Of a DNA stretch of 64,000 bases, positions 1-11,591 are shown in pieces. Position 1 is the stretch's first letter. Each line of letters opens with the position of its first letter. The notes beneath the pieces were generated by a model. The model worked only from the letters and a program-made list of their open reading frames with translations, was not told the origin of the DNA and did not search any database. Source of the DNA: Rhodosporidiobolus odoratus (taxonomy: Eukaryota > Basidiomycota > Microbotryomycetes > Sporidiobolales > Sporidiobolaceae); assembly GCA_034387635.1 (NCBI GenBank), contig JAOANU010000034.1, positions 1-64,000 on the forward strand. Direction: 5' to 3'. Made by a program: the position numbers and the translations under genes.

Positions 1-1
1 T

Positions 2-166
<165 letters not shown>

Positions 167-316
167 GCGAGCATAGTCTCGGAAATAAGTGCTCGCTTTT
201 ACCCGGAATCGTTTGTTCGCCTCCGTTCCTTCTTTTTCTCTTCCTTTGATCAGTAGATAGTACCCGCTTGCAGTGCACACGAGGCGGTTCAACCCGTTCT
301 CTGTTTTTCCTCTCTA

Positions 317-1383
317 TTATGCTCTGCAGCACGGCGACTTGCAGCAGTCGAATCGGAAGAGGGCCTTGCGGAAAAAGATCGGGCATCGAATGACCTTGTC
401 CGCCATGAGGGGGGGCACGAGCTGCTGCAGCCGCCGTGCAACTGACTCCTGGATAAGATGCCTTACAACCCCGTGCCAGACTCGTACAACGCGAAGGAAA
501 TCATAGCGGCTAGAGGACGAGAACGGAAAAAACGCTATACAAGAAAAGTAGGACGACGAAAGTAGAACGACGAGCGATAAAGCGCGCAAGTTCGGTGCAG
601 CCGAAGCTGGCGACGGTGCAGACGAGGGGGAGAGTGAAGGCGAGGACAAAGCCAAGGAGGAAGAAGGTGTGGCCGTCGAAACAGCGGTCGAAGAAAAGGG
701 AAGAAGGATTCTGGACGGAGATGCGGAAGTGTCTGTGGTAGCCTGCTGGGTCTGCACGTCACAAAACCCGTCGAAAGCTGTAGCCGGCGTGGATGCAACA
801 GTGAGCATCGGCCAGGGCCACAGCGTTTGAACGCACAGACGGTTCGGGAGCGACAGGAAAACACCACACCTTGGGCTTGTACCCTTGCGTCTCCGTCGAG
901 GCAGCTTCCACAGTCGTCCATACGGGCCATGTGGTCGGTTCTACATACGCAGGACAGGGATGCCTCTGGCAATTCGGTGGCGCGGACCTGATTCAAGTGA
1001 AAAGGTGGAGAAAGCTGGGAGGTTAACGACTGCCGCAGTGTTCTTGTCATTTCAATCAGTAGAAGGCCGTGGACGCACAGTTATCGAGCATACCAGCCCG
1101 TACAGGTGGCTTGACAGACCCCTACTACAGCCGTGACATTCTCAGCCGTCCTTGGGAAGAGTTCGAGCGCGAGGACCGCTGCAAATCGAGAGGCGTCGCC
1201 ATGCTGGTCGTAGTTGTCCCGCGCTGCGAGTGCTGATACAGGTGCCCTGAGAGGTACAGGTGATACGCATACTGCTAGGCTAAAAGATTGAGTAGGCAAC
1301 GAAAGGCGAGGAGAAAGACAATGCTCGAGGAGCGTACCTCCAGTGAGCAGAGCTGCAAGGCACAGAGTCTTCGACACATACAT
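317..1383 (-). CDS. Probable secreted cysteine-rich GPI-anchored protein (exon structure uncertain)
   Basis: An ATG at 1383 starts MYVSKTLCLAALLTG, a clear signal peptide. Joining a phase-1 intron (donor at 1337, acceptor near 1226) continues it as ALAARDNYDQHG, with an AxA cleavage site. Further down the strand are VVGVCQATC and then, in a later exon, SCVCRTDHMARMDDCGSC, a C-C-C-C-C spacing like small CFEM-type or related fungal surface proteins. A Ser/Thr/Pro-rich linker (about 760-600) and a hydrophobic stretch ALSLVVLLSS follow, as expected for a GPI signal. I could not join the cysteine-containing exons cleanly, and the frame continues past the hydrophobic stretch to a stop at 317. The 3' end is therefore uncertain and the gene may be partly decayed. 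Its neighbour on the same strand is also a wall-type secreted protein. Confidence 0.4.
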
Positions 1384-1430
1384 TGCGGAAGTACTTCAGG
1401 GGGATGGGATAGAAAAGAAACGCCGCCGGT

Positions 1431-2467
1431 TCAAGCGAAAGCGACCGCTGCTACAGCCGCCAACGCTACCATCCGTCCCGCCCGAACCGCCGTCCTCCGT
1501 GCGTCCGACGTACCGTCCACGCTCTGGCTAGCCGCAGCCGCTGCCAAAGAAGCGGAAGTCGAGGAAGCCACCACCCGAGTCGCCAACGACCCAGTCTCGA
1601 CAGCCCCCTTTTCCGCCCCGGCCGTAGTCATCCTGCCCGTAGCGCTCACTTCCCCCCCCACCTTCGTGGCCGAGGAAGTAGACGCCGTGGCTCCAGTCGC
1701 ACCCGCAAGTTGCGCCTCAACCTCCTCACTAAACTTGCCCGTCATCCCACTCAACGTGAACCTTGCCGAAAAACCTTGTAACGGATCGTCCGTCTCTGGG
1801 TTTTGGGAAGAGGTGGATTCGATGCGGATGAAGTAGTCGGAAGAGTTGCCACCCCATTGGCCGTCGATTGTGATGAGGTGTTCGGAGGATTTGGAGGGAT
1901 CGGAGATGGTTCCAAGGGTGGTTAGGAGGGTTTGAGAGGTGGCGGAGCCGGTATAGAGACCTGTTCGAAGAAGAAGTTAGGCTGTGGGTTATCATGGGAA
2001 GGTAGAAGGATACGTAGGGTTCTACTGAGACGAAAGAGAAGAGTAAAGAGGACGGACCGATAGTGCTCAGCCCCCATTCTTCCCAGCTTGGCTGCATTCC
2101 ATCCTGCACAGCACACGGAGTTACTTGTCAATCCGCGTGCTCAGAAATTGCCTGAGCGATAAGTCAGAACAGAAGGGAACCGCAACTCACGTCCCTCCAG
2201 GAAACCGTGAAGCTGTCACCGGGCTGGTAATGGCTGCTCCCAACCGGCTACGCTCCATCAGGGTATGAGTAAGTCATCGACAGAGGGTAGTGAGGTAGAG
2301 CTACTCAGAGAACACGGACCTTGTAGATGTAAACCTTGGCAAGGGTCGATCCGGCGAGGGAGAAAAGCAGGGTGAGGAAAGCGGCTGCTCAGAGGGGATG
2401 ACACCTAGTCAGCTCTGGTTCACGGTCTAGTGGAGCCTGGAGAAAGCCCCGACGCACCTGGGCGCAT
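1431..2467 (-). CDS. Kre9/Knh1-like GPI-anchored cell-surface protein
   Basis: The first exon is only MRP plus one base (ATG at 2467), spliced in phase to AAFLTLLFSLAGSTLAKVYIY, a signal peptide. The next exons give SSHYQPGDSFTVSWRD, then a segment ending EEWGLSTIG, then LYTGSATSQTLLTTLGTI and IDGQWGGNSSDYFIRI. A QPGD..TVSW core, a later LYTG and an NSSDYFIRI strand are characteristic of the Ser/Thr-rich Kre9/Knh1 N-terminal domain family found in fungal wall proteins. The C-terminal half is Ala/Ser/Thr-rich low complexity (about 1760-1470). It ends in RMVALAAVAAVAFA and a TGA at 1431, a plausible GPI-attachment signal. Likely location is the outer plasma membrane or wall. Role in beta-1,6-glucan assembly is known for yeast Kre9 but cannot be inferred safely here. 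Confidence 0.75.
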
Positions 2468-2877
2468 AGTGAACGAATTGATCTAGGTCGTAGCGGAACG
2501 AGGCGGCGGCGTAGGCAGAAGTAGAAGAACGAGAATGTAACGAGAATGTGTGGGTCTGACTTAACGAATGCCGCTGATGCTGCTGGTGGAGTGGCTACCG
2601 CTCGGGGAAGATTTAAAGTGAGAGAGAGGGAGGAAAAGAACAAGTCGCCCGCCCCGACCTTCCCAAGACGCGGCCTGAGCGGGTCGGCCCGAGTTCCACC
2701 TACAGCGCAGACTCAACACGCGAACAAAGACAGCGCGGACGTGAGCAACGCGACGAGCGGACCCGCATCAAAGAAGCTCGGGCGAGACAGAGGCCTGGAA
2801 AAGCTGGCTATCCACATTTTTACATTGTCCAACCGCCCGCCGCCGGACAATTCCCTCCTCGTCCCGATCTGTACTAC

Positions 2878-4229
2878 CTAGGCTGTAGTCAGCGGCGACC
2901 CAATACCATTCTGCAAACTCGACAAGTACTGAACCCGATGCGGGTTTTGCTCCAGTTCGGGTGCTTTGTTGTGAGGCACCCATTTCGGTTCGTCCTGCGT
3001 TTGCGAGTGCCGGTGGAAGTAGTATGGGGTTGCAACACGATGCAAGCCAGAAAATATGAGAGAAGGCAGGTTGATGCGGGGAAATGGGGGCGGCGGGGGC
3101 AAAGGTTAGTCAGTCTTCAGCACGGATAGAATAAGCACGGATAGAATAAGGCCGAGCCAGAGGCTACACCCGCAGAGGCCGTGAAGGCGGAGGGAGAGAG
3201 GAGAAGCAATGTACCTGGAACAACCTGACAGCCTTGATGAAGTCACCCGAGTCGAGCGTGAAGCGGTGGAAGATGCCGGCGGGGACGATGAGGAGGTCTC
3301 GAGGTTCTACTGCCACGCGGATCCACCGGGTTTGCGACGGGTCTGGCGGAAGAGGGGTTCCAGGCCATGCATCGAGAACGAGTTGACAAGAACAGGGATA
3401 GGGGGATCAGCAAGCGCCGCTAGAAAGGCGCGAATTCGAGAGAGGATGGTGGAAGCAGAGTGGACAAACGCACCCCTGACGTCAAAGTATCCCCTGCCCT
3501 CCTTGATATACCTAATCTCCTCATCTTCATGCAAGTGCTCCTTGAAGAAGCCCTTGATCTTCTCCTCGTAAATGTCTCCCATGCCCGCTTTGGACACATT
3601 GATCTCGTCGCGGTTCTTGTAGCCACGTTCTTTGGCGCTGTGGGCCAGAGGGAAGCGTAGCAGAGCAGCAAGGAAAGGTGCGTTAGGGATGTTCTCTTGG
3701 CCTGCCAGGTAATGCTGAGCGCTGCCATTGCTTTCTTTTGCCGATGTCAGCGACGACATGTCGCATGCTGTCCTTCCTGACCCGAGTTCTGCCCCCATCG
3801 TAGCAGCCGCTACTATCTGTCGTCGCATACCCTGCAACGGCGTCCGAGATCAAACAAGCAGAGAGAGGGTTCGAAAGCAGAAGTGGAGGATTAACATACA
3901 TTGCCTCTACCCTATCCTCTCCAATCCCCACAAATGCTAGTACTCCAATCTTATTCAGATCCTCGACAGTGACATCTTCACCCGAGTGATGCGGGAGACG
4001 TTGGTCGCCTTCGATGTCGTCGCTTTCGAATTTGAGTCGGTCAAGGGATGGTCCGTAAGCAGCAGAAGGGAACGGAAGAGTCACCCGCGGGTACGGGGAA
4101 TGTTCGGTGGGCGAATAGGTGGGTATGGAGCGAATGCAGGTCGTCAGAGATGGAATGGGAAATGAGATCAGCAAGGTCGTACGGAGTGGGCGAGGACACG
4201 AGCGAGACTGACTAGTAGTAGGACTTCAT
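2878..4229 (-). CDS. ADI1: Acireductone dioxygenase (methionine salvage)
   Basis: Five exons join in phase: 4229-4213, 4022-3900, 3637-3474, 3342-3215 and 2994-2878, giving 182 aa, the usual length of the family. The protein begins [18 protein letters not shown], as in eukaryotic ARD proteins. It contains [11 protein letters not shown] and [11 protein letters not shown], so the metal ligands are predicted as H81, H83, E87 and H127. The C-terminal exon reads [17 protein letters not shown]. Function known for the family: Fe(II)-dependent cleavage of 1,2-dihydroxy-3-keto-5-methylthiopentene to the keto-acid precursor of methionine plus formate, in cytosol and nucleus. Intron 2 (3899-3638) is long for this genome at about 262 bp. 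The gene sits tail-to-head downstream of CENP-A with 486 bp between them, so each probably has its own promoter. Confidence 0.93.
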
Positions 4230-4715
4230 GTTCGCGTATACTGTCAAGGTTCCGACGTATCGCTGAGTCTGTAAGAGCGAGTCGAGGTGGGTTATTGCAG
4301 GTTCAAGATGAGATGGTGCAATTCGATCGAAACGATTCGACAACTTAGTCCGTCCAGCAGGACAGACAACTGACCAGCCGCGCTGAAGCTCAATGAGTGG
4401 GCACCCTTCAGTGGTCTTTCCCGCGCTTCGCTATCAAGCACGACGAATTGCCCGAAAATGCTTTTCTTTCTGCCGTCGCTGCGGCAAGCGCTACGCAGAC
4501 CTTTGCGTTACTGGGTATCCACATTACGCCAATCCGAGAAGTATAGCTATGTCGCCAAGTTAAGAACAAAACAAAGGGTATCGAGGATTGAAGAGAAAGG
4601 ACGAGGCGAAAACAGAAAACTATTCGTAGAAACAGGAAGTAATAAGCCGTACAACCCTGTGACCGGATCCAGACACTCCTCCAGCAGTCTCCTCCTTCGC
4701 TTACCTAACCCCCGT

Positions 4716-5706
4716 TCACATGAAATCCCCTCGGATCCGCCTGACCAACTGCATGTCCCTCTGCATGATTGTCACCCGCTTAGCGTGCAAGGCGCAAAGG
4801 TTCGAATCCTCAAAGAGATGGACGAGGTACCTGTTGCGCTCAATGAATCACGAGAACGAATCGTCAACAACGGACACTTCAGGCGAGAGAAAGAAGTGTG
4901 AAAAAGGCGGAAAAATGAGAGGGAGGTAAGTCAACGTACGCTTCAGTCGCTTCTTGCAGCGCCAGAAGAGCAGAGCTCTGCCACCGTAGTCCGACAGATT
5001 GGCCATCTTCGTCTTCGAAGAATTCGGTGGCAATCTCGCGGACCTACGGGGACGGGTGAGGCCGTTAAGGAAAAGAACGGTACAAGCGAAGGCGCAAGGA
5101 GAGACGAGGTTTATGCGCAGTAGAAGAGAGCGATAGGCAAGGCGATTTCGAGAGGTGAGCGCCGCGTGAAGAAAGAAGGAAGAGCGTGAAGGGAAAAGGA
5201 GGAGAACCAGTACACAGTGAGCTTCTCCGCTTCAAGCAGGGAACGGGAGTCGATACAACGCACCAGCCGAGCAAAAGGTAACCTCCGCAACAACAAGTCC
5301 GTGCTCTTCTGGTAATGTCGAATCTCGCGCAATGCGACTGTGCCAGGTCGGAATCGATGAGGTTTCTTTTGGGCAGGTTGTTTCGGTGGAGGACCTGGCA
5401 ATCGAGGTCGCGTCGTCAACACACTGACGGAATGCGCGTGCAGCGACTCGACACCCGCTTGAGCGAGCTAGAGGTCGACTCGACCTCCGATCGGTAGAGG
5501 GAAAGAAGCGGAGCTGGCGAAGAACGATTGAACGTACCTTTTCCCTTTCCTCCCACACTCTTCCTTGCCGTCTTTCCCCCTCCTGCTCCACTATCTGTAC
5601 TTTTCCTCCCTTTTCCCGCACTCGCGCCTCCTCCCCCTAATGGTTGATTAGCCAACTTCTTCTGTGCGGCGCTTGTCTGTTTCTTCTTCTGAGGGCTTTG
5701 GGCCAT
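4716..5706 (-). CDS. CSE4: Centromeric histone H3 variant (CENP-A/Cse4)
   Basis: Four exons join in phase: 5706-5538, 5394-5264, 5043-4940 and 4830-4716, giving 172 aa. The N-terminal tail of about 60 residues is basic and Gly/Lys-rich (starts [17 protein letters not shown]) and is unlike the canonical H3 tail. It lacks the ARTKQTARKS start. The histone fold begins [20 protein letters not shown] and ends [25 protein letters not shown] hallmarks are the divergent tail, tryptophan in LRWQSSA (phenylalanine in H3), and a lengthened loop 1: [15 protein letters not shown] where H3 has DFKTDLRF. Role known for the family: it replaces H3 in centromeric nucleosomes and seeds the kinetochore. It is transcribed away from the repeat-family gene starting at 6620, with a 913-bp spacer. 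Confidence 0.92.
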
Positions 5707-6619
5707 ACTAGATGCCGCTCTGGGTGTGCTTGTCCACTCAACGGCGGTCGAGGTCCGGAGGTCCGATCACACGGTGGGGTGAGAGAAAGAGGAGGGAGAA
5801 GTTGAAGAATCTACGGGCGAGGTTGAGGTACTAGTAGCGAGTCGGGGGGATGTGCACGAGTCCTACACTGATAGTATTGAGCGCTCTGGCACGAATCGAG
5901 CGGTGTAAGGTCAGGGAAACCTGTGTGATCAACCTCTCCCTCTCGCCGTGTATCAGAACCACGCTTGCTCGCTTACAAGGGCGCTTGATGAAAGCAGAGG
6001 GAGCGCAAGGATCTTTTGTAAGCTAGCGAGGCTTCCCGGCTGTACTCACGTTGTTGCGCTGACCTTCTTTCCCTCGACCAGGTCACGGTGCAGTGACAGG
6101 AATCGCTCTTTTCGGCCACCGAGGCCACGAGTCCAACAAGCTCGCAGCCTATCGTGCTGTAATACCCGTTGCGTATGTCCGATACGCTTTTGTCCGTGCG
6201 CGCAGCGTTTGCCAGCGCCTCCACCCTTTCCTGTCTTTCACAGCATTAGCTCGACGCTCTGCATTGCATACAGCGGCTCGCTTAGCGCAGGCGTGCAACT
6301 CGCCCTCGTGCACGCTGCGAGCTCTCCAAGACGCCGACAGACGTAGCCAAACGCCTTCCTACTGCCGCTCCAGGTCAGGGAACCCGGCAGGCTCCTTTCA
6401 CCGCCTCGATTCTAAACGCGGGTCGGTTCCGCGGGCGCATCATGCGAGTATTGCCACCGCTGTCGTGGCCTCCCTCTTCCTTTCCCTCCCGCGAGTGCTG
6501 CGTTCGCCCCAGGTTATCGCCAACGTTTCACCTCGTACGACCGTCCCCTTCGCCAACTTCGGCTTCGAGTCACGCTCATCCTTTCGCTTGGCCTATCTCT
6601 TGTCACAAGCCGGCCAGCC
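5707..6619. other. Intergenic region between divergent CENP-A and repeat-family gene
   Basis: About 0.9 kb separates two divergent start codons. Short frames occur on both strands but none has a recognisable domain or a splice-consistent extension. It probably carries both promoters and 5' leaders. I see no RNA gene or repeat here. Confidence 0.5.
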
Positions 6620-7993
6620 ATGAGTGAACATGGCCCCGAAGTGCCCGACCCCTTTGCTGGAGATAACAAGGCTGGGACAGCCAAAGGTGTTTGGACTAGG
6701 CGCGGTCGGAGGGTCTTTGCCCGAGGTACGTCGGATGTCCGGCCATCAGTAAACATTCTGCGGGCACTGATCTGGTTTGCCAGCAGCTGAACGCTTCTTT
6801 ACCCATGAGAACCGCGTTCCCGGGACTATGGACTATAGTTTCGAGGGTCAGGGGTATCCAAACAAGCGCGACGCGATCGTAGCATTCCTGGAAAGCCGTG
6901 GCGCGAAGAATGCTAAGGGTGACAACTACACATCTGGGCAAGTCAGGGCATACCTGGACGCACGACGCAAGAAGCGGGATGATCCCGCCCAGCAGTTGAA
7001 AGACCTTGGACCGGAATCGGAGCCAGAACCTGACGCTGGGAACAGCGGACGCGGCGGACGCCGTTCTTATGGTGAGTTCCCCATCGATATCGTCCTTCCT
7101 GTCCCTGCTTGGCTGACATCTTTCGCTTTGCTGCGTCAGATTATCCCCTCCCAGGTCAGAAGGGTTATAAACCTTACTTTGCCCCTGCTGGCGAAGTGCA
7201 CTTGCCTTTATCGTCCCCGAGCATTCTATAGACGGACTCACCTACTTTACCACAGCACCACACTACTGGCGTAGTGCCGCTTGCCACGCCCGATTCTGGC
7301 AATGCTGGGCTGACACGTGCTCAAAGTCCTTGGACTACGCGAGGCAATCGGGTTTTCGCTCGCGGTCAGTTTGCACCCACATTGAGACGAAAGTTCAGCA
7401 ATGTACTCATGTATATTGCTCCACAGCTCTACTCTTCTTCAAGGATAGGAACGAAGGACCAGGTTACGAATTCAAAGGAACAGTCTACACCCGTAAAACT
7501 CTGGCCATCACAGCCTTCCTCAAAGACCGGCGCGCAAAGACTCTACGTCGTCAAGATTATACAGAGCAACAGGTTATCACTCGTCTGGCTGGGCTACGCA
7601 AGGCAGAGCGCAAGAACAAGCCCGAGTTGAACCTAGGAGACGACTCTGAGGCGGAGCCTGACCCGCTCAAACAAGGTGGAACCCGTGACTGGACTGGTTA
7701 GTCACTCATGTCCTCCTCACCCTGCCCGTGCTGACACTTCTGCTCTCATTTATGTATGAATAGTTTATCCCGAAAATGCCCATCAGCCGGCAGCTCGGAC
7801 TGGACCCCTTAGTTCACCTGTCCTGGCCGGATCAAGCCAACACGCCCCGCGGACTGTATGTTGCTATCTTTCACGTTGGCTTGCTGTGGTGGAGCAGATA
7901 GCTGACCGCACAGGTTATTGTCAACAGTCCTTGACGGATCACGCAGAACGAGGTGGATGGGTAGATGCGTATGCCGAGGAACACTTAGATTGA
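6620..7993 (+). CDS. Two-repeat protein of an unrecognised family (327 aa)
   Basis: Seven exons join in phase: 6620-6725, 6787-7071, 7140-7195, 7256-7364, 7427-7696, 7764-7855 and 7928-7993. The product has two copies of a module of about 90 residues. Each copy opens with a basic W-T-x-R-G-x-R-V-F-A-R segment, then a phase-1 intron at the same codon, then an ERFF or LLFF start. A predicted helical core follows (KRDAIVAFLESRGAKN and TLAITAFLKDRRAKT), then YTSGQVRAYLDARRKK or YTEQQVITRLAGLRK, and an acidic end (ESEPEPD, DSEAEPD). The tail holds ENAHQPAARTGPL. The helix spacing with a terminal QV...L..RRK resembles helix-turn-helix or Myb/homeodomain-like DNA-binding folds, but that is inference. 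I do not recognise the family. A one-repeat paralog lies at 13522-14593 on the other strand. Confidence 0.75.
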
Positions 7994-8039
7994 CCGTCAT
8001 CAGTCCGCACCTTCTCTTGCGATCAGTAATACATAGGCA

Positions 8040-8420
8040 CCAATGTCCGCAGTCTTGAACGGGCTGTTGCAAGGAGTGCAAGGTGCAAGAGTCGAGGAAG
8101 GCTCGCGAGGACGTCGACAATGGCTTGGCGGAGGGGCTCCGGAGGGGATCCAACGAGACCTTTTCCGCCATCTTGTACCCGGGGACAGCTGAAGGTTGCG
8201 AACTTTCCGGCGGCTTAGCGGAGTCCGTCTGAGTCGCGCTTGAGATTGTATAGCTGGGTTTCGTTGTCGAACATCATGACCCCTTGAAGAGTTGAGAATG
8301 ATGTTACGGAAGTGAGGTTCGTGAAGCTGGACCGGGCGAGTCTTTCTCAGAGTCGCCGGCATCGAAGATATTACCCGAGAGCCTCGCCAGGTAGGTGCAA
8401 GAAGCCAAAACAAGCGACCC
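8040..8420 (-). pseudogene. F-box/LRR gene fragment (decayed)
   Basis: Read on the minus strand, this stretch aligns in nucleotide sequence with the 5' coding part of the F-box gene remnant at 11592-12890. Shared landmarks are the CTGGCGAGG...ATCTTCGA start, the CGCCCGGTCC segment, the CGACGAAACC-like block, and GATGGCGGAAAAGGTCTC followed by GACGTCCTCGC. The encoded match is to AEKVS...SDVL in the relative. The frame is broken several times, and no start, intron or LRR part remains. It lies just upstream of PEX7 in the opposite orientation and does not appear to encode a product. Confidence 0.65.
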
Positions 8421-8670
8421 TGTTCGAAGAGAAAAGGGTGGGCACAACGACGTGGGTGGACGCCGGTGGACTTGCCCGCAAATGCTCCGTAGCATCACCA
8501 TCCCTCAATGCCTGCTGAGCGCGTACTGATATGGCTAGGTGTGGCATCGGGAATCACAAGCCAGCCGACGGTTCGCGCGTTCGCGGTCGTCGTCGTCCGT
8601 CATCGTCCTCGCATCTCTCGCTTCCTGTCTACGCTCGATTGGCTTGTAAGACGTGCAGGCGCTTCAGAGC

Positions 8671-10146
8671 ATGCAGCCACCGCACAAACGGATCCGCACA
8701 GAGGGGTACGCCCCTGCCGCTTGACCTTCTGCGTCTCCCCCCACTCTCAGCACTCTCGGCAACTCGATTCCCTTTCGCCCGGGCGAGCTGACTTACTCAC
8801 AAGGCATACAGCTTCGCCTGCTACTCTCTTGCTTTCTCCCCTTTCTACCCGGCCAGACTTGCGGTAGCCGGCGCGGCCAACTTTGGCTTGGTCGGTAATG
8901 GTCGATTGAGCGTTCTGACCCAGGATGGAGGTCCGGCAGGGACAGGATCGGCTGGAATAGGGCTTGAAAAGGGGTGAGTGCGTGCTCGACTAGTTTCGAC
9001 TGTTGAGTGTGGGGCTGACCGCTATTCTCCTCATGCCTTTTTTCACTCTCCCTCGCTCCAGCTTTGATACTCAGGACGGGCTGTATGACTTGGCTTGGAG
9101 CGAGTGTCACGAGAATCAGATTGCGACAGGGAGCGGAGACGGAAGCGTGAAGCTGTGGGATGTCATGCTGGATGTACGTTGTTCCCGACCAGCTCCGTTC
9201 CTGCCGGCACCTTGCTCTCTCGCTTATGCTGCTGATAGCATCCGTTCGTTAGGACTTCCCGATACGAAAGTGGCACGAACACCAGCGCGAAGTGTTCTCG
9301 GTCGACTGGAGCAACACGCAAAAAGACCTCTTCTGCACAAGCAGCTGGGACGGAACAATCAAGATTGTGTGTTCTTCCGCCCTCCATCCCAGTGCGAAGA
9401 TGTCGCTCGACCCTTCTTCAAGACTGACCTGTCGCTCGCCTGCACTGCAGTGGACGCCTGATCGTCCTGCCTCCCTAACCACCATCCCCGCCCACTCCGC
9501 CTGCGTCTACTCAGCTCTTTTCTCCCCTTCACAACCTTCGACTATCGCTTCGTGCTCGACAGACGGTACTCTCAAGCTCTGGGATACTCGCTCACCACTT
9601 CCCACTATCCCGTCGGTACCCGGTCAACCCGCTCTCGCAACACCTCAACTTACCCTTCACGCTCATCCTGGCGCTGAGGTGCTCGACCTCGACTTCAACA
9701 AGTACCAGCCACATCTGATCGCGACTGCGAGCGTGGATAGAACGGTCAAGGTACACGATGTGAGGGCCGCTTCGTCAACTTCCATCGCTTCGCCGCCTTC
9801 ATCTTTCGCTCCTTCAAACTCGACTGTCGCAACGCTCTTAGGCCACGAATACGCAGTACGACGAGTAGCGTGGTCTCCTCATTCGAGTGCTCACCTCGCT
9901 ACAAATAGCTATGACATGACTGCCCGCGTCTGGTCCGTTCCCGCCGCTTCTTCCCCCTCTCCAAGCTTGGGTTCCGGAAGCCTGGGAGCGACGACCTTCA
10001 ACGCGCAAGCAGGGATGGGGGCGAGGCTAGAAAGGGTCTGGGACAGACATACGGAGTTTGTTGTAGGGATAGCGTGGAGTTTGTACGAAGAGGGAGTCGT
10101 GGGAAGTTGTGGGTGGGATCAGGACGTACATCTCTGGCGACCGTGA
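8671..10146 (+). CDS. PEX7: Peroxisomal targeting signal 2 receptor (WD40)
   Basis: Five exons join in phase: 8671-8705, 8812-8973, 9062-9173, 9253-9366 and 9451-10146, giving 372 aa. The protein begins MQPPHKRIRTEGFACYSLAF and continues SPFYPARLAVAGAANFGLVG, the characteristic N-terminal blade of Pex7. WD repeats follow: ATGSGDGSVKLWDVM, CTSSWDGTIKI, ASCSTDGTLKLWDTR, ATASVDRTVKVHDVR, ATNSYDMTARVWSV and GSCGWDQDVHLW. Known role: a soluble receptor that binds the PTS2 nonapeptide of matrix enzymes such as thiolase and, with a co-receptor, delivers them to the peroxisome. The start is placed by the exact phase of the 35-nt first exon and by the conserved T-x-GF-x-x-Y-S context. It converges with the ankyrin gene ending at 10375. 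Confidence 0.93.
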
Positions 10147-10374
10147 TACTCTTTCGTCACGTAGCTAGTGTGACGACAGCCGTGGAAACAATGACCTTCG
10201 CCATGCCTGACAGCTCGAGACCCAAAGGTGCGGGACTGCGGCTTTTCTTTCTCGAGCCTCTCAGCCGCCCCCAAGCTTAATGAAAGGTATCTATGCTATG
10301 TAACAGGTACAAAGTACACCCAGGCCCGACACCTCTGGCCTCGTCTGCCCTTCGTTCCTCCGAAACCGGCTGAT

Positions 10375-11378
10375 CTATGACTGCTGCTTCGCTTGTTGTT
10401 CCAGCTTGATCTTTTCCGCCTGTTCTGCTAACCGCTTGACTGTCTCGTCGTCTCCCCCTGCTTCGGCTCGTACCGGTCCTTCGGTGTCTTCGACTTTGCC
10501 GTCGTCACCTCCCGAGGGTGCTGATCGAGAGAAGGGAAGGCAGGGAGAAAGGACAGGTAGTCGGAACATGGATGAAGTGATACAGCGAGGAAGAGCAGGA
10601 ACGGCATTGATGTACATGGCGGTGACACAGATTAACAATAGACAGGAAAGGATAGGGAGGAAGTCTAGTCAGCTCGCTTCGCTTTCGCGAAAAGACAGGA
10701 CGGCAAGAAAGATCCGCACCCTTTACTCCCAATCCCATACACCCCAACAAATACCCAACCACCTTTTCCCTCCTCACCCTCTCCTTGCCCTTGTCCGTGT
10801 CCTGATCCTCCTCTCCAACAATCATTGCCTCCGTGGCTTCTTCCGCCTCTTGCACGGCTGTCTTGCCATGCAGGTTTTTTAGGCTGAACGCTTCGAGTGG
10901 TAGGAGAGGGCAGAGGGACTCGAGGATGGAGAGGTGGAAGTTGAGAGAGGCCCAATGGAGGGGCGTTGACTGGGCAGAGTTTGGGGAGGTGAGAGAGGAA
11001 GGGGGAAGACGGGGGAGAAGCCAAGAGACGATTTCTGCGAAAGGGGGCTTCGATTAGTACTATCCACCCTCGGAAGCTAGTACTGTAAGCGAGGAGGGGG
11101 AAAGCCGCAAAGCAAGTGATACTGCTCACAGCGACCCACACACACCCTCGCCGGCCAGAAAGTTGAGCGAGAGACGTACCGGCATGCCCGTTGCCCGCAG
11201 CCAGATGCAGCGCCGTGTTGCCATTGTCATCCTTGGCTTGCGCTAGCCACTGGTCTCCATAAACTTGTTGGAATGCCTTGATATCCTCAAAGTCGCCTTG
11301 TTCAACGTCGCCGTATCGGAAGCAGTCGAGCAGACCGGCGAGCTCTTCAGGACTGGGTGTAGAGGTTGTTGCGGCCAT
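10375..11378 (-). CDS. YAR1: Ankyrin-repeat protein, Yar1-like
   Basis: Three exons join in phase: 11378-11180, 11034-10720 and 10520-10375, giving 219 aa. The N-terminus is MAATTSTPSPEELAGLLDCF. Ankyrin repeats are visible as NGNTALHLAAGNGHAEIVSW and QSTPLHWASLNFHLSILESL, then LKNLHGKTAVQEAEEATEAM. The C-terminus is acidic then Gln/Lys-rich (VEDTEGPVRAEAG, AEKIKLEQQAKQQS). Length, two to three ankyrin repeats and the acidic C-terminus match yeast Yar1, which chaperones ribosomal protein Rps3 during 40S assembly. The ankyrin fold is certain, the Yar1 orthology likely. An in-frame GTG lies just upstream of the chosen ATG. Confidence 0.83.
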
Positions 11379-11591
11379 CACTGCTGATCCTGGATGACTT
11401 GAGCGAGTTCGACGCGAGTAACGAAGATGCGAAGATGGGGAAGCGACTTTCGAGCTCTTCTACTTTACCCCACGAATTAGTCCTGCGGTGTACCGCAAGG
11501 CGATCATTAGGATGCAGAGAGAGTCTGATATTCTGTCTGGACCTCGGGTGAGTCCTCCGCCTTCGTTCCGCATCGTCGCGCTGACCCTTTA

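Noticed and set aside
458..565. Plus-strand frame MPYNPVPDSYNAKEII as a small gene
   Set aside because: It stops after 35 codons, could not be spliced onward in phase, and lies opposite the Ser-rich exon of the putative surface protein.
4798..4809. GGTTCGAATCC, a perfect tRNA B-box-like sequence
   Set aside because: It lies inside the last CENP-A exon and encodes conserved residues on the other strand; no cloverleaf or A-box surrounds it.
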